Below, in pieces: positions 53,546-61,938 of a stretch of DNA of 64,000 nucleotides. The notes under the pieces were generated by a model, which was given only the letters and a program-made list of their open reading frames with translations, was not told the DNA's origin and searched no databases. The DNA comes from Paenibacillus sedimenti (GTDB taxonomy: Bacteria; Bacillota; Bacilli; Paenibacillales; NBRC-103111), in the NCBI RefSeq assembly GCF_014534655.1, contig NZ_JACVVD010000001.1:372001-436000 (forward strand), given 5' to 3'. Position 1 is the first letter of the stretch. Every line of letters begins with the position of its first letter. The translations under genes were made by a program, and so were the position numbers.

Positions 53546-53845
53546 TCAATGAGACACGATCTTTATGGCGTCGGCCATGACATAAGCGGTACCGCTGGTC
53601 CAGCGGGAAACGCCGACGACGTTATAAGCGCCGCTATTCAAAGTAAAGGTGCCGAGCAAATTCCATTTCCCTCCGTTAAGCGTCTGATTCGCATATACCG
53701 TCTGATTGCCGGTAGAGGTGCTGACGATGAACGGGGTCGACGTATTGTAACCGCTGTTCGAAGGCCAACATGCATAAACGTCATAAGTTCCGGCCGCCGG
53801 AATGTTCGCCTGGAACCATGCACTGTCGCTGATTTTTTTTCGTTT
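53546..53845 (-). pseudogene. Golvesin-like C-terminal domain remnant
   Basis: On the minus strand about 95 residues match a golvesin/xanthan-lyase-type carbohydrate-binding domain (AWFQANIPAAGTYDVYACWP, TPFIVSTSTGNQTVYANQ, GVSRWTSGTAYVMADAIKIV). This domain normally ends large secreted enzymes. Here its catalytic part is missing: the frame starts in an A/T run near 53838 with unrelated residues. There is no ribosome site or signal peptide, so I read it as the 3' stump of a deleted secreted protein gene. Confidence 0.75.
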
Positions 53846-54081
53846 GAAGACACGTGTTCTGAAAATAATCTCCCCATACAAAATATTTCCCCCTTAAATA
53901 AGAGAGGCCCTTCGTTTATTGTGAAAGTACATAGATAAAGGGAGAAGCCTTCTTCACTGTAGAAATAATAGGAAGGAGGGGATGCTGGTTGTTGAGAGAT
54001 AGGGAGTAAGTAATAAGCGTTCTTGACGCGTGCCTTCAAACATTGTTGTTGCCCATATGGATTGAAAAGGAGAGGCATTTG

Positions 54082-56370
54082 ATGAAACATCTAAAAGTAT
54101 GGCTGACGAGTCTTTGTTTTTCGCTTTTTGTGATAACGCTTACAAATAACCAGGCTCATGCCGTTGTACCTGAAGAAAGCACGTTTTTTTCTACAGCGTT
54201 TGTTGAGGAAGGCAGCATTTATAATACAAATAGCGATGGCGATCTATGGCCGTCCGCCTGGTCGAATGACGATTATCTTTATTTGGCTAACGGTGATGGA
54301 TGGGGATGGACCAATCAAGGCTGGCAAGATATCGTCTTTAACAGAATTACCAGCGGACATCCGGACAGCCGAAATCTGGTCGGCAACCGGATAAGCGCCG
54401 GTATGGGAAAAGTGTGGAATTCGTCGACGTGCCCGGACGGTACGGCAACTTATAATCGCAAACCGACAGGACTAACCTCCCGTGGCGGCACATTATGGAT
54501 GGCCGTACAAGATTTGAATCGGTGCCCCGGCGCCAAATTTTACGGTCCGACATTCAATGACGCCCCGAATGCGACGATATTAAAATCAACGGACAAAGGC
54601 GTTACTTGGACCTATAATAATACGTCTCCTATGTTTTCGAACAATGTTTTTACGACGATCATATTTCTGGATTGGGGGAAGGACGGGGTAGATAATGATC
54701 CGAACTCGACCATAGATGATTATATTTACGCTTACGGCATGGACTACAACTGGCGCGATTCGTTCAGCAACACGGTACCTGATCCAACCAAGCTGTATTT
54801 AGCGAGAATTTTAGCTACAGACAATGTGCAGGATCTTTCCAAATGGCAGTTTTGGACTGGGGGATTGAGCGGAGGCGCAGAATCCTGGTCGGCTTTTGGC
54901 AGCATAGCTTCAAAGAAGCCTGTTCTGCAGGATGATTCAAGGGCGTACTCGAATACAAACGCCGGATTCCCTGGCGGCGATATTAAAGATATGACCAAGA
55001 TTTCTCAGGGCAGCGTAACCTATAACCGCGCTTTGAACAGATTTATTTATCTTTCCTGGACAGAATATACCTTTGAGTTTTACGAAGCGCCTGCGCCTTG
55101 GGGACCGTGGAAAAAATTCCTTTCCAAAGATTTAGGCCCTTACAATTCACCTTGGACAACCGCCAAAAACGGAGGCTATACAACCGTAATGCCGTCTAAA
55201 TACATTAGTGCGGACGGGAAAAGAATGTGGTTTAATGCGAATACGTTCGAAGGTCCGGTGAATAATTATAAATTTTCATTGCGCCAATTGTTTGTAACTC
55301 CTTATAACGCAAGTCTGACACCTAATAATGCCAAAAGCAGTACGAATAATCTCGCAGTCAGCGGAGAAAACAAAACGCCGATTGCGAAAGCCAGCTTCCA
55401 CCAAGGCAATCCATGGGCGCTGAATGACGGCGTTAAAAATGTGAACGCCGATGATTGGAATGGAGAAGCCAAAACGGAAAGCTATTGGGGCTATACGTGG
55501 GGGCGTCCTTATAACATGAATAAGGTCGTCTATACGACAGGAAATTCGTTCCCGGACGGCGGCTGGTTCGGCAGCGGAGTTAAAGTTCAAGTCCGACAAA
55601 ACTTCAATTGGGTCGATGTTGCAGGCCTGTCGGCAACGCCGGATTACCCCAGCGATGGCACATCGGCTCCGTATAAAACGTATACGTTTAATTTTGACGA
55701 TACGTGGGGCGACGGCGTCAGAATTATAGGTACTCCAGGAGGAACGGCCAATTTCACGACCATAAGTGAGTTGGAAGTGTACTACTCAGATCGTTACACG
55801 TCGACGGCAACAGATACATTTGATGGTTCGCTTGCAGGCGCATGGACATGGAGCGCCCCTTTGGCAGGACCGACGAACTCTTTTGTAAACGGAAATTTCA
55901 GGATGAGCCTGCCGAATACAACCAGTTACGATAATTGGACTTCAGTCGATAATTCCCCTAAATTGACCAGGACCGATATGGGAGCGGGGGACTGGACGAT
56001 AGAAACGAAGCTGAACTTGTTTACGTATTCGGCTAATACCAACTTTCATACCGGACTTACCGTCAAATTCGGCCCTAACAATTATTTTATATGGGGTCAG
56101 TTAAAAGGGAACGGATTGGAATTCAGCAGGTCCGGCTATCCTGCCCTTGGCGTCGTCGCGAATTATACCGATCCTTCGGTATTTCTCAGAATGAGAAAGG
56201 TCGGTCAGCGATATTACGTCGACTACAAAGCGAATGCCGGAGATCCGTGGAATAACGTCTCGAGCGACTACTACCCTCATGCGTCGCCTATCTCTGTTGG
56301 CGTGATGTCTAAAACGTGGTCCAATGTAAATCTCACGACGGATTTTGATTATTTTACTGTTTCTAAATAG
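54082..56370 (+). CDS. Secreted multidomain propeller protein (DUF4185-like) with two binding domains
   Basis: 762 residues. Signal peptide (cleavage near AHA-VV); residues about 30-425 form a propeller-like domain (GDLWPSAWSNDDYLYLANGD, ILKSTDKGVTW, LSWTEYTFEFYEAPAPWGPW) resembling DUF4185 proteins; about 430-580 an F5/8 type C-like carbohydrate-binding domain; about 585-762 a concanavalin-like domain as in DUF1349/GH43 C-termini. Some DUF4185 relatives are arabinan- or galactofuranan-degrading enzymes, so a role on furanosidic glycans is possible (inference; no catalytic residues assigned). ATG after AAGGAGAGG. Terminator at 56383. Confidence 0.75.
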   Translation: MKHLKVWLTSLCFSLFVITLTNNQAHAVVPEESTFFSTAFVEEGSIYNTNSDGDLWPSAWSNDDYLYLANGDGWGWTNQGWQDIVFNRITSGHPDSRNLVGNRISAGMGKVWNSSTCPDGTATYNRKPTGLTSRGGTLWMAVQDLNRCPGAKFYGPTFNDAPNATILKSTDKGVTWTYNNTSPMFSNNVFTTIIFLDWGKDGVDNDPNSTIDDYIYAYGMDYNWRDSFSNTVPDPTKLYLARILATDNVQDLSKWQFWTGGLSGGAESWSAFGSIASKKPVLQDDSRAYSNTNAGFPGGDIKDMTKISQGSVTYNRALNRFIYLSWTEYTFEFYEAPAPWGPWKKFLSKDLGPYNSPWTTAKNGGYTTVMPSKYISADGKRMWFNANTFEGPVNNYKFSLRQLFVTPYNASLTPNNAKSSTNNLAVSGENKTPIAKASFHQGNPWALNDGVKNVNADDWNGEAKTESYWGYTWGRPYNMNKVVYTTGNSFPDGGWFGSGVKVQVRQNFNWVDVAGLSATPDYPSDGTSAPYKTYTFNFDDTWGDGVRIIGTPGGTANFTTISELEVYYSDRYTSTATDTFDGSLAGAWTWSAPLAGPTNSFVNGNFRMSLPNTTSYDNWTSVDNSPKLTRTDMGAGDWTIETKLNLFTYSANTNFHTGLTVKFGPNNYFIWGQLKGNGLEFSRSGYPALGVVANYTDPSVFLRMRKVGQRYYVDYKANAGDPWNNVSSDYYPHASPISVGVMSKTWSNVNLTTDFDYFTVSK

Positions 56371-56382
56371 GTAATGTGCCTA

Positions 56383-56439
56383 TAAGAGCGTCTGCTAGTT
56401 CTCTGCTAGGGAGAGGGTTAGCAGGCCTCTTATTTTTTT
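56383..56439 (+). terminator. Terminator of the propeller-protein gene
   Basis: TAAGAG..CTGCTAG pairs with TTAGCAG..CTCTTA, followed by seven T. Confidence 0.82.
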
Positions 56440-56519
56440 CGCCGGCATGGGTACTCCCTCATTTTTTGCACGCTAAAGCCTTTACATGGACGCGCACCCC
56501 CATTTTGTTATATGATATG

Positions 56520-56531
56520 TGTATTCATACA
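56520..56531. promoter_or_regulatory. Palindromic candidate operator of the ArsR-type regulator
   Basis: TGTATTCATACA, a 12-bp palindrome 20 bases before the ArsR gene start. Related words occur downstream of the binding-protein promoter (TGTAATACA near 57652, and AAGATACA/TGTATCTT arms at about 57634 and 57675), which suggests one regulator acting at both places. Confidence 0.5.
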
Positions 56532-56551
56532 AAAAATTTGGGGTGAACTCG

Positions 56552-57478
56552 ATGCTAGAGTTAAATATTGAAAATCCGGAAGAGCTAGTCCTTGTTGCAC
56601 ACGCGCTGTCTACGGATTTAAGGGTGAATATCATCCAATTATTAAATACAAAAAAACTGAATATAAATGAAATTGCTGAAGCGCTTCAGATTCCTGTATC
56701 CACCGCTGCTTCCAATGTGAAGATTCTGGAGAAGGCGCGGCTTATAGAAACGGAGCTGCTGCCGGCAACGCGCGGCGCAATGAAGGTATGTACTCGGACG
56801 TATCATGACATTCATATTGTTTTAAATTCACAGTTCTATAACAAGCAGCCGACGAATAACTGCTATGAGATTGAAATGCCCATCGGCTATTTTACGAATT
56901 GCCAGGTATCGCCGACCTGCGGGATGGCCAATACGGATAAAATGATTATCCAGGAGGATTCGCCCGCCGGCTTTTTCCATCCCGACCGCTCATCAGCGCA
57001 AATTATTTGGTTCCGAAAAGGGTTTGTCGACTACAGGTTTCCTCTGGAACTGCCGAAAGGAGCGAAAGTTCAATCGGTTCAGTTCAGCCTTGAGATTTGT
57101 TCGGAAGCGCCGAACTACGACAATAACTGGCCATCGGACATTTCGTTCTGGGTGAACGGCGTTGATGTCGGATCATGGACCTCTCCCGGCGATTTCGGGG
57201 GACGCAAAGGAAAGCTCAATCCGGAATGGTGGCCGGACAATTCGACGCAATTCGGGCTCCTCAAAACTTTGAGTGTGGACGGCAATATGACGGCAATCGA
57301 TAATGTTCAAGTATCATCCGTCAATTTACATCAATTAGCGTTAGAAAGTCATAGTTTTATAGACCTAAGGCTTGGTGTAAAAGATGACGCAACTTTTAAA
57401 GGCGGGATTAACATTTTCGGCAACAAATTTGGCGACTACGAACAGGGGATCAATATGAAGGTGTTCTACACGTTTTAA
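56552..57478 (+). CDS. ArsR-family regulator with large C-terminal domain
   Basis: 308 residues. The first ~95 are a winged helix-turn-helix of the ArsR type (LSTDLRVNIIQLLNTKKLNI, EIAEALQIPVSTAASNVKIL); there is no metal-binding Cys pair in the recognition helix. The remaining ~210 residues are a beta-rich domain (IGYFTNCQVSPTCGMANTD, WPSDISFWVNGVDVGSW) that looks like a ligand-binding jelly roll. This fusion is seen beside sugar ABC genes in Paenibacillus-type genomes (family knowledge). Likely represses or activates the downstream importer in response to a sugar. ATG 56552 has a modest GGGGTGA site. Confidence 0.85.
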   Translation: MLELNIENPEELVLVAHALSTDLRVNIIQLLNTKKLNINEIAEALQIPVSTAASNVKILEKARLIETELLPATRGAMKVCTRTYHDIHIVLNSQFYNKQPTNNCYEIEMPIGYFTNCQVSPTCGMANTDKMIIQEDSPAGFFHPDRSSAQIIWFRKGFVDYRFPLELPKGAKVQSVQFSLEICSEAPNYDNNWPSDISFWVNGVDVGSWTSPGDFGGRKGKLNPEWWPDNSTQFGLLKTLSVDGNMTAIDNVQVSSVNLHQLALESHSFIDLRLGVKDDATFKGGINIFGNKFGDYEQGINMKVFYTF

Positions 57479-57595
57479 ACGATAGAGAATATGGCCATAC
57501 CAACAAGATTGTTGTGTGGCTGCGTCTTTACATACAAAATATCTGTATTAATAATCTAATCATGTTCTAGTATTACAAAAATATTAAAATATTAA

Positions 57596-57624
57596 TTGAC
57601 ATGACTTGATGTAAGCGTTATTAT
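57596..57624 (+). promoter_or_regulatory. Strong promoter of the sugar-importer operon with overlapping cre site
   Basis: TTGACA - 17 bases - TATTAT is a near-consensus SigA promoter. TGTAAGCGTTATTA (57610-57623) within it matches the CcpA cre consensus except for one position, so repression when preferred sugars are available is likely. ArsR-type half-sites follow downstream. Confidence 0.72.
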
Positions 57625-57706
57625 ATCCCTATAAGATACAAAAAAATGGTTGTAATACACTTTTATTGTTTTATGTATCTTGAATGATAAAAAGGGAGCG
57701 ATTGAT

Positions 57707-59056
57707 TTGAAAACAAAGAAAGTATTAACGTCGATGCTTGGCGGGGCGATGGCAATATCCCTTTTGGCAGGCTGCTCGAGTAACGCGGGTACAAGTTCAA
57801 CACCGGCAGGCAGCGAAGCGCCAAAGAAAGAACAAGCGGCAGAAACGCCTAAAGCGGATAATACGGGCGGGAAGAAAACGGAACTTGTATTCTGGACGCT
57901 GTTTGCCGGCGGAGACGGAGAATACATGGATCAAATCATCAGTTCATTCAATAAATCGCAAGACAATATTACGATCAAGAACGTCAAGCTGGAGTGGGCG
58001 GAATATTATACGAAGCTGGTGACGGGAGTTTCAGGCGGCAAAGGGCCGGATATCGGGATTTCCCACACGTCGAAATTGCCTGAACTTATCAAGGCCGGCG
58101 TCGTAACGGAGTTAGATGCTACGGGTAAAGCCATTAACCTCAATTGGGACAACTACAACAGCAATATTTTGAGCTCGGCTACAGTCGGCGGCAAGCATTA
58201 CGCGGTTCCGATCGACACCCATCCTTTCATCATGTATTACAATAAAAAGCATTTGCAGACTGCCGGATTGCTTAGCGCGGATGGCAAACCGACCCTTGAA
58301 CCGGGCGGAGACGGATTCGTGAAGTTTTTGACGACATTGAAAGATAAGCTGCCTAAGGATGTAACCCCTTTCGCTTTCTCCAACAACGCCGATGACCCTT
58401 ATCGTCTGTGGTGGGCACTCTATTCTCAACAAGGCGGCAATGACGTCATTGCCGATGACGGTAAAACACCGTCAATTGATATGGACAAAGCGATCAAAGC
58501 GGCGAACTACATCAAGGACTTATATTATACAAGCAAGGTCATCAAACCGCAGGACCCTGACTTCTACAAAACGTTCCAAAGTGGCAAAGGCGCTATCATG
58601 ATGACGGGCGTGTGGGCAACGGGCACTTGGGAAACGACCAAAGATCTTGATTTTGGCGCTATGCCGATTCCTAATATTTTCGGAAATACGAAAACATGGG
58701 GCGATTCCCATACGATCATCCTGCCGGTAACGGCGAAAGAAGATCCGAAGAAACGCGAAGCCGCATTGACATTCGCCAATTATGTGGCGGAAAAAGGCGG
58801 ACAGATTTGGGCCAAAGCAGGTCATATTCCTGCGAACAAAACGGTCCTCGATACTCCGGAATTTAAGGCTTTGAAATACCGCAGCGACTATGCCAATGTT
58901 GCCGGCGATGTCGTCTTCCCGAAGGTATCCGAAAAAACATGGCCGAAGAACGATATCCTGAAAAAATATTTGGATGAAATCTGGTTGAATAAAACAGCGA
59001 CGGATGCCGTATTCAAGAAAATTGAGGGCGAGCTAAAAACGACGATGTCCAAATAA
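57707..59056 (+). CDS. ABC importer sugar-binding lipoprotein
   Basis: 449 residues; lipoprotein signal ending LAGC (Cys23), Ala/Ser/Thr linker, family 1 binding fold (VFWTLFAGGDGEYMDQIISS). TTG 57707 follows GGGAGCG; the frame extends upstream without a site. First gene of an operon with two permeases, an acyltransferase and a GH43 protein, which suggests an arabino- or xylo-oligosaccharide substrate (inference). A perfect 13-bp hairpin follows the stop. Confidence 0.9.
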   Translation: MKTKKVLTSMLGGAMAISLLAGCSSNAGTSSTPAGSEAPKKEQAAETPKADNTGGKKTELVFWTLFAGGDGEYMDQIISSFNKSQDNITIKNVKLEWAEYYTKLVTGVSGGKGPDIGISHTSKLPELIKAGVVTELDATGKAINLNWDNYNSNILSSATVGGKHYAVPIDTHPFIMYYNKKHLQTAGLLSADGKPTLEPGGDGFVKFLTTLKDKLPKDVTPFAFSNNADDPYRLWWALYSQQGGNDVIADDGKTPSIDMDKAIKAANYIKDLYYTSKVIKPQDPDFYKTFQSGKGAIMMTGVWATGTWETTKDLDFGAMPIPNIFGNTKTWGDSHTIILPVTAKEDPKKREAALTFANYVAEKGGQIWAKAGHIPANKTVLDTPEFKALKYRSDYANVAGDVVFPKVSEKTWPKNDILKKYLDEIWLNKTATDAVFKKIEGELKTTMSK

Positions 59057-59073
59057 GCGAATTTTACGGCCAT

Positions 59074-59107
59074 AACAAGCTTGAAGTGACCATGCTTCAA
59101 GCTTGTT
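59074..59107 (+). terminator. Intra-operon hairpin after the binding-protein gene
   Basis: AACAAGCTTGAAG and CTTCAAGCTTGTT form a perfect 13-bp stem with an 8-base loop, without a T-run. Probably protects the upstream mRNA and raises binding-protein output. Confidence 0.65.
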
Positions 59108-59136
59108 ATGTTCAAGAAAGCGAGGGGAGAACCGGC

Positions 59137-60078
59137 GTGACCACAAACGAGATCGAATTGGAGAAAACTGCTGTCAGCGTAAAAGCAAAGACCAATGCCA
59201 AACAATGGCGGCTGGATATTCTGGCCTTCTTATTTCTTTTGCCTTTTTTGGTACTATACGTCGTATTTACGATATTCCCTATGATCAAGGGACTCCAGAT
59301 GAGTCTGTACGACTGGACATTGATTAAAAAAATGGACTTTGTCGGCCTGGATAATTACGCGACAATGCTCAAGGATGCAAATTTTTGGAGCGCGATCTGG
59401 CATTCTACTTATTTTGTCATTTTATCTACGCCAAGCATGCTGGTATTCGCTTTGCTTCTCGCCGTAATCGCGAATCAGAAGACACGTCTTCAGAAGTTTT
59501 TTCGCAGTGTATTTTTCTTGCCGTCTGTCTTATCGGTGTCGGTCGTTTCCTACGTAGGTCTGTTCGTTATTCAACCTTACACGGGCTTTTTGAACAATTT
59601 ACTTAAATTACTGGGCATTCTTTCGGCAGATCAGGAAATATTCTGGCTTACGGAAACCTCTCTTGCATGGATCGCGATAACGGCCATTACACTTTGGTGG
59701 ACGGTTGGTGTCAATATGATCTTGTATTTATCGGCGATGCAGGATATTCCGGATGATATCTACGAAGCGGGAAGACTTGACGGCGCCACGGAACGTCAAA
59801 TGTTTTTCCGAATTACGCTCCCGCTGCTAGGGCCGATTACGAAAACTATTTTGCTGCTGCAAATTATTGCATCCTATAAAGTGTTTTTACAAATCTACAT
59901 CATTACGCGAGGCGGGCCGGGCACAGATACGCGCCCCATCATTCAGTACATTTACGAAGAGGGAATCAAAAATAATCACATGGGCTATGCAGCGACGATG
60001 TCCTATGCGCTTTTTGCCATACTTCTGATCGTATCCTTGATTCAGATGAGAATGAACGCCAAGAAGGAGGAGATCTAA
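59137..60078 (+). CDS. ABC sugar permease (MalF-type)
   Basis: 313 residues, an extended N-terminal cytoplasmic tail, six membrane spans, and EAA loop (YEAGRLDGATERQMFFRITLP). GTG 59137 follows GAGGGGAG; more upstream in-frame ATGs overlap the hairpin. Partner of the next gene. No ATPase gene nearby, so a shared ATPase is assumed. Confidence 0.92.
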   Translation: MTTNEIELEKTAVSVKAKTNAKQWRLDILAFLFLLPFLVLYVVFTIFPMIKGLQMSLYDWTLIKKMDFVGLDNYATMLKDANFWSAIWHSTYFVILSTPSMLVFALLLAVIANQKTRLQKFFRSVFFLPSVLSVSVVSYVGLFVIQPYTGFLNNLLKLLGILSADQEIFWLTETSLAWIAITAITLWWTVGVNMILYLSAMQDIPDDIYEAGRLDGATERQMFFRITLPLLGPITKTILLLQIIASYKVFLQIYIITRGGPGTDTRPIIQYIYEEGIKNNHMGYAATMSYALFAILLIVSLIQMRMNAKKEEI

Positions 60079-60079
60079 A

Positions 60080-60886
60080 ATGCGGGCTCTTCGCTTGACA
60101 TTATCGTTCATTTTAGCGCTGCTTTTTCTAGTGCCGATCTCTTGGATGCTGATCGTTTCGATTAAAGATGAAGGGATGAAAATTACCGGAGTACTCGATT
60201 GGTATAAGCCGCCTTATACGTTTGAGACGTACGCATATATTTTTCAAGAAACGTCGTTGATGAGGTGGATGTTCAACTCCCTCGTCGTTGCTTCCATCGT
60301 TACGCTGATGACGTTGCTGTTTTGCTCGATGAGCGCTTTTGCGCTGTCCAAGATCAAGTTCCGGTATCGGAAATTCATCTTCGTTTTCATCTTGGCCGGA
60401 TTGTTAATTCCTGGAGAAGCGACGCTGATTCCGCTTTATCAGGTGGTCAAGGATTTGGGCATGCTGGATTCGTACCAGGGCTTGATTTTACCGGCAGTTG
60501 CATCTCCGTTCGCGGTTATTGTGTTGGCCAGCTTTTTCGCTGCGGTTCCTAATGAGCTTCTGGAAAGCGCCGAGATGGACGGGGGAAGCAAACTGAGGAT
60601 TTACAGCAGTATTGTACTGCCTCTTGCGAAGCCGGCTTTGGCATCGATCGTCATTCTGACGTTCATCGGCCAATGGAACAACTTTTTGTGGCCATTTATC
60701 GCGATTACATCCGAAGAATTATTCACGCTGCCAATGGGGATTCCTACCCTCATGTCCCAGTATTCGGAAGATTATGTGAGACCGATGGCGATCAACTCCG
60801 TCTCCTCCATTCCTGTCATGCTCGCTTTCTTATTTTTTGAGCGGCAAATCGTCAAAGGGTTGAGCTTTTCAGGGATTAAGGGGTAA
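60080..60886 (+). CDS. ABC sugar permease (MalG-type)
   Basis: 268 residues, six membrane spans, EAA loop (LESAEMDGGSKLRIYSSIVLP) and the usual C-terminus KGLSFSGIKG. It starts one base after the previous stop behind AAGGAGGAG. With the lipoprotein and MalF-type subunit it forms the importer. The next gene begins 3 bases after its stop. Confidence 0.93.
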   Translation: MRALRLTLSFILALLFLVPISWMLIVSIKDEGMKITGVLDWYKPPYTFETYAYIFQETSLMRWMFNSLVVASIVTLMTLLFCSMSAFALSKIKFRYRKFIFVFILAGLLIPGEATLIPLYQVVKDLGMLDSYQGLILPAVASPFAVIVLASFFAAVPNELLESAEMDGGSKLRIYSSIVLPLAKPALASIVILTFIGQWNNFLWPFIAITSEELFTLPMGIPTLMSQYSEDYVRPMAINSVSSIPVMLAFLFFERQIVKGLSFSGIKG

Positions 60887-60889
60887 TGC

Positions 60890-61906
60890 ATGAACCAAGA
60901 GAGAGACTACAGCATCGATGTGTTCAAAGGTTTGCTCGTGATCGGCATGGTATACTGCCATATTTTACAGTTTTTCAGCGATCCCAAGATTTTTGCCGGG
61001 GCGCAGCAAGTGATCGATGTTATGAATATCGTTACTTTTTCCGGCTTTGTATTTAGTTTTGGATACGTCGGTCAATTGGCTTATTATAGCAAGCCATTCA
61101 GAGCCGTGTATGGAAGAATGCTCTCTACTGCGTTGAAAACATTAGTTGCATTCTATATATCCGGTACGTATTACCGGTTGTATCTGGATCACAAGCTCTT
61201 AGAGTGGGAGACGATCAAGCCGATTCTCATTCTGCAGGATATTCCCGGATGGTCGGAGTTTCTCGTATCGTTCTCGCTGATTATGCTCGTCGGGTTGGCG
61301 TTATTTAAACCGTTGATTTGGCTTGTCGAGCGCAAAATCATATTTTGGACGATTGTTCTCGCGCTGCTGGCAGCAACCTGGATCCCTTATGATCAAGTGA
61401 CTGTGAATCAGCTGGGAATATTGATAGGATCGAAGCGATTTGCCGCTTTTCCTGTGCTCCAATACTTCCCGTACTATTTGATAGGGATGTACGCATCACG
61501 CTATAAGCTGGGCCGGGACTGGAAGTTTATGGTCGGCTCGCTCATATCATCAGGTATCTTTATCGTTTATGTCGCAGTTAAGCATGGCTTGCCTGAACGA
61601 TTCCCGCCATCCATTTATTGGATTCTAAGCTCGGCTTTCCTGCTTTATGTGTACTTCCTCGCTGCTAAGGCGCTGGCTTCCGGATTGAGGTATGCGAGCT
61701 TTTTGCTAGTTTTAGGTCAAAACGTGCTGCTTTATCTGCTGCTGAGCAATATGATGATTTTTACTTTAAAGCACAATCAGGGACAGCTATTGTTAAGCAC
61801 GGCTGAATGCTTCTGGTTCGCTGTCGGTATGCTCCTTCTCATTAGCTTTTTCATTCGGATCACGATTACGAAAACGTTGAAGTCCAAGGTCTCCGTCAGC
61901 GGGTGA
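60890..61906 (+). CDS. Membrane acyltransferase, acyltransferase-3 family
   Basis: 338 residues with about ten membrane spans and the N-terminal YSIDVFKGLLVIGMVYCHIL, which matches the start of OafA-type acyltransferases (first-helix His as presumed catalytic residue). Such proteins acetylate or otherwise acylate sugars at the membrane. Starting 3 bases after the permease gene, it is translationally coupled to a sugar importer, which is unusual. It might modify a cell-surface glycan made or exposed when the sugar is present; target unknown. Confidence 0.8.
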   Translation: MNQERDYSIDVFKGLLVIGMVYCHILQFFSDPKIFAGAQQVIDVMNIVTFSGFVFSFGYVGQLAYYSKPFRAVYGRMLSTALKTLVAFYISGTYYRLYLDHKLLEWETIKPILILQDIPGWSEFLVSFSLIMLVGLALFKPLIWLVERKIIFWTIVLALLAATWIPYDQVTVNQLGILIGSKRFAAFPVLQYFPYYLIGMYASRYKLGRDWKFMVGSLISSGIFIVYVAVKHGLPERFPPSIYWILSSAFLLYVYFLAAKALASGLRYASFLLVLGQNVLLYLLLSNMMIFTLKHNQGQLLLSTAECFWFAVGMLLLISFFIRITITKTLKSKVSVSG

Positions 61907-61938
61907 GCACAAACATATCTCAAGGAAGGAGCGAAGAT

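Noticed and set aside
53638-54090. 150-codon minus-strand frame
   Set aside because: Different frame from the golvesin-like stump, no ribosome site, overlaps the promoter region of the propeller gene.
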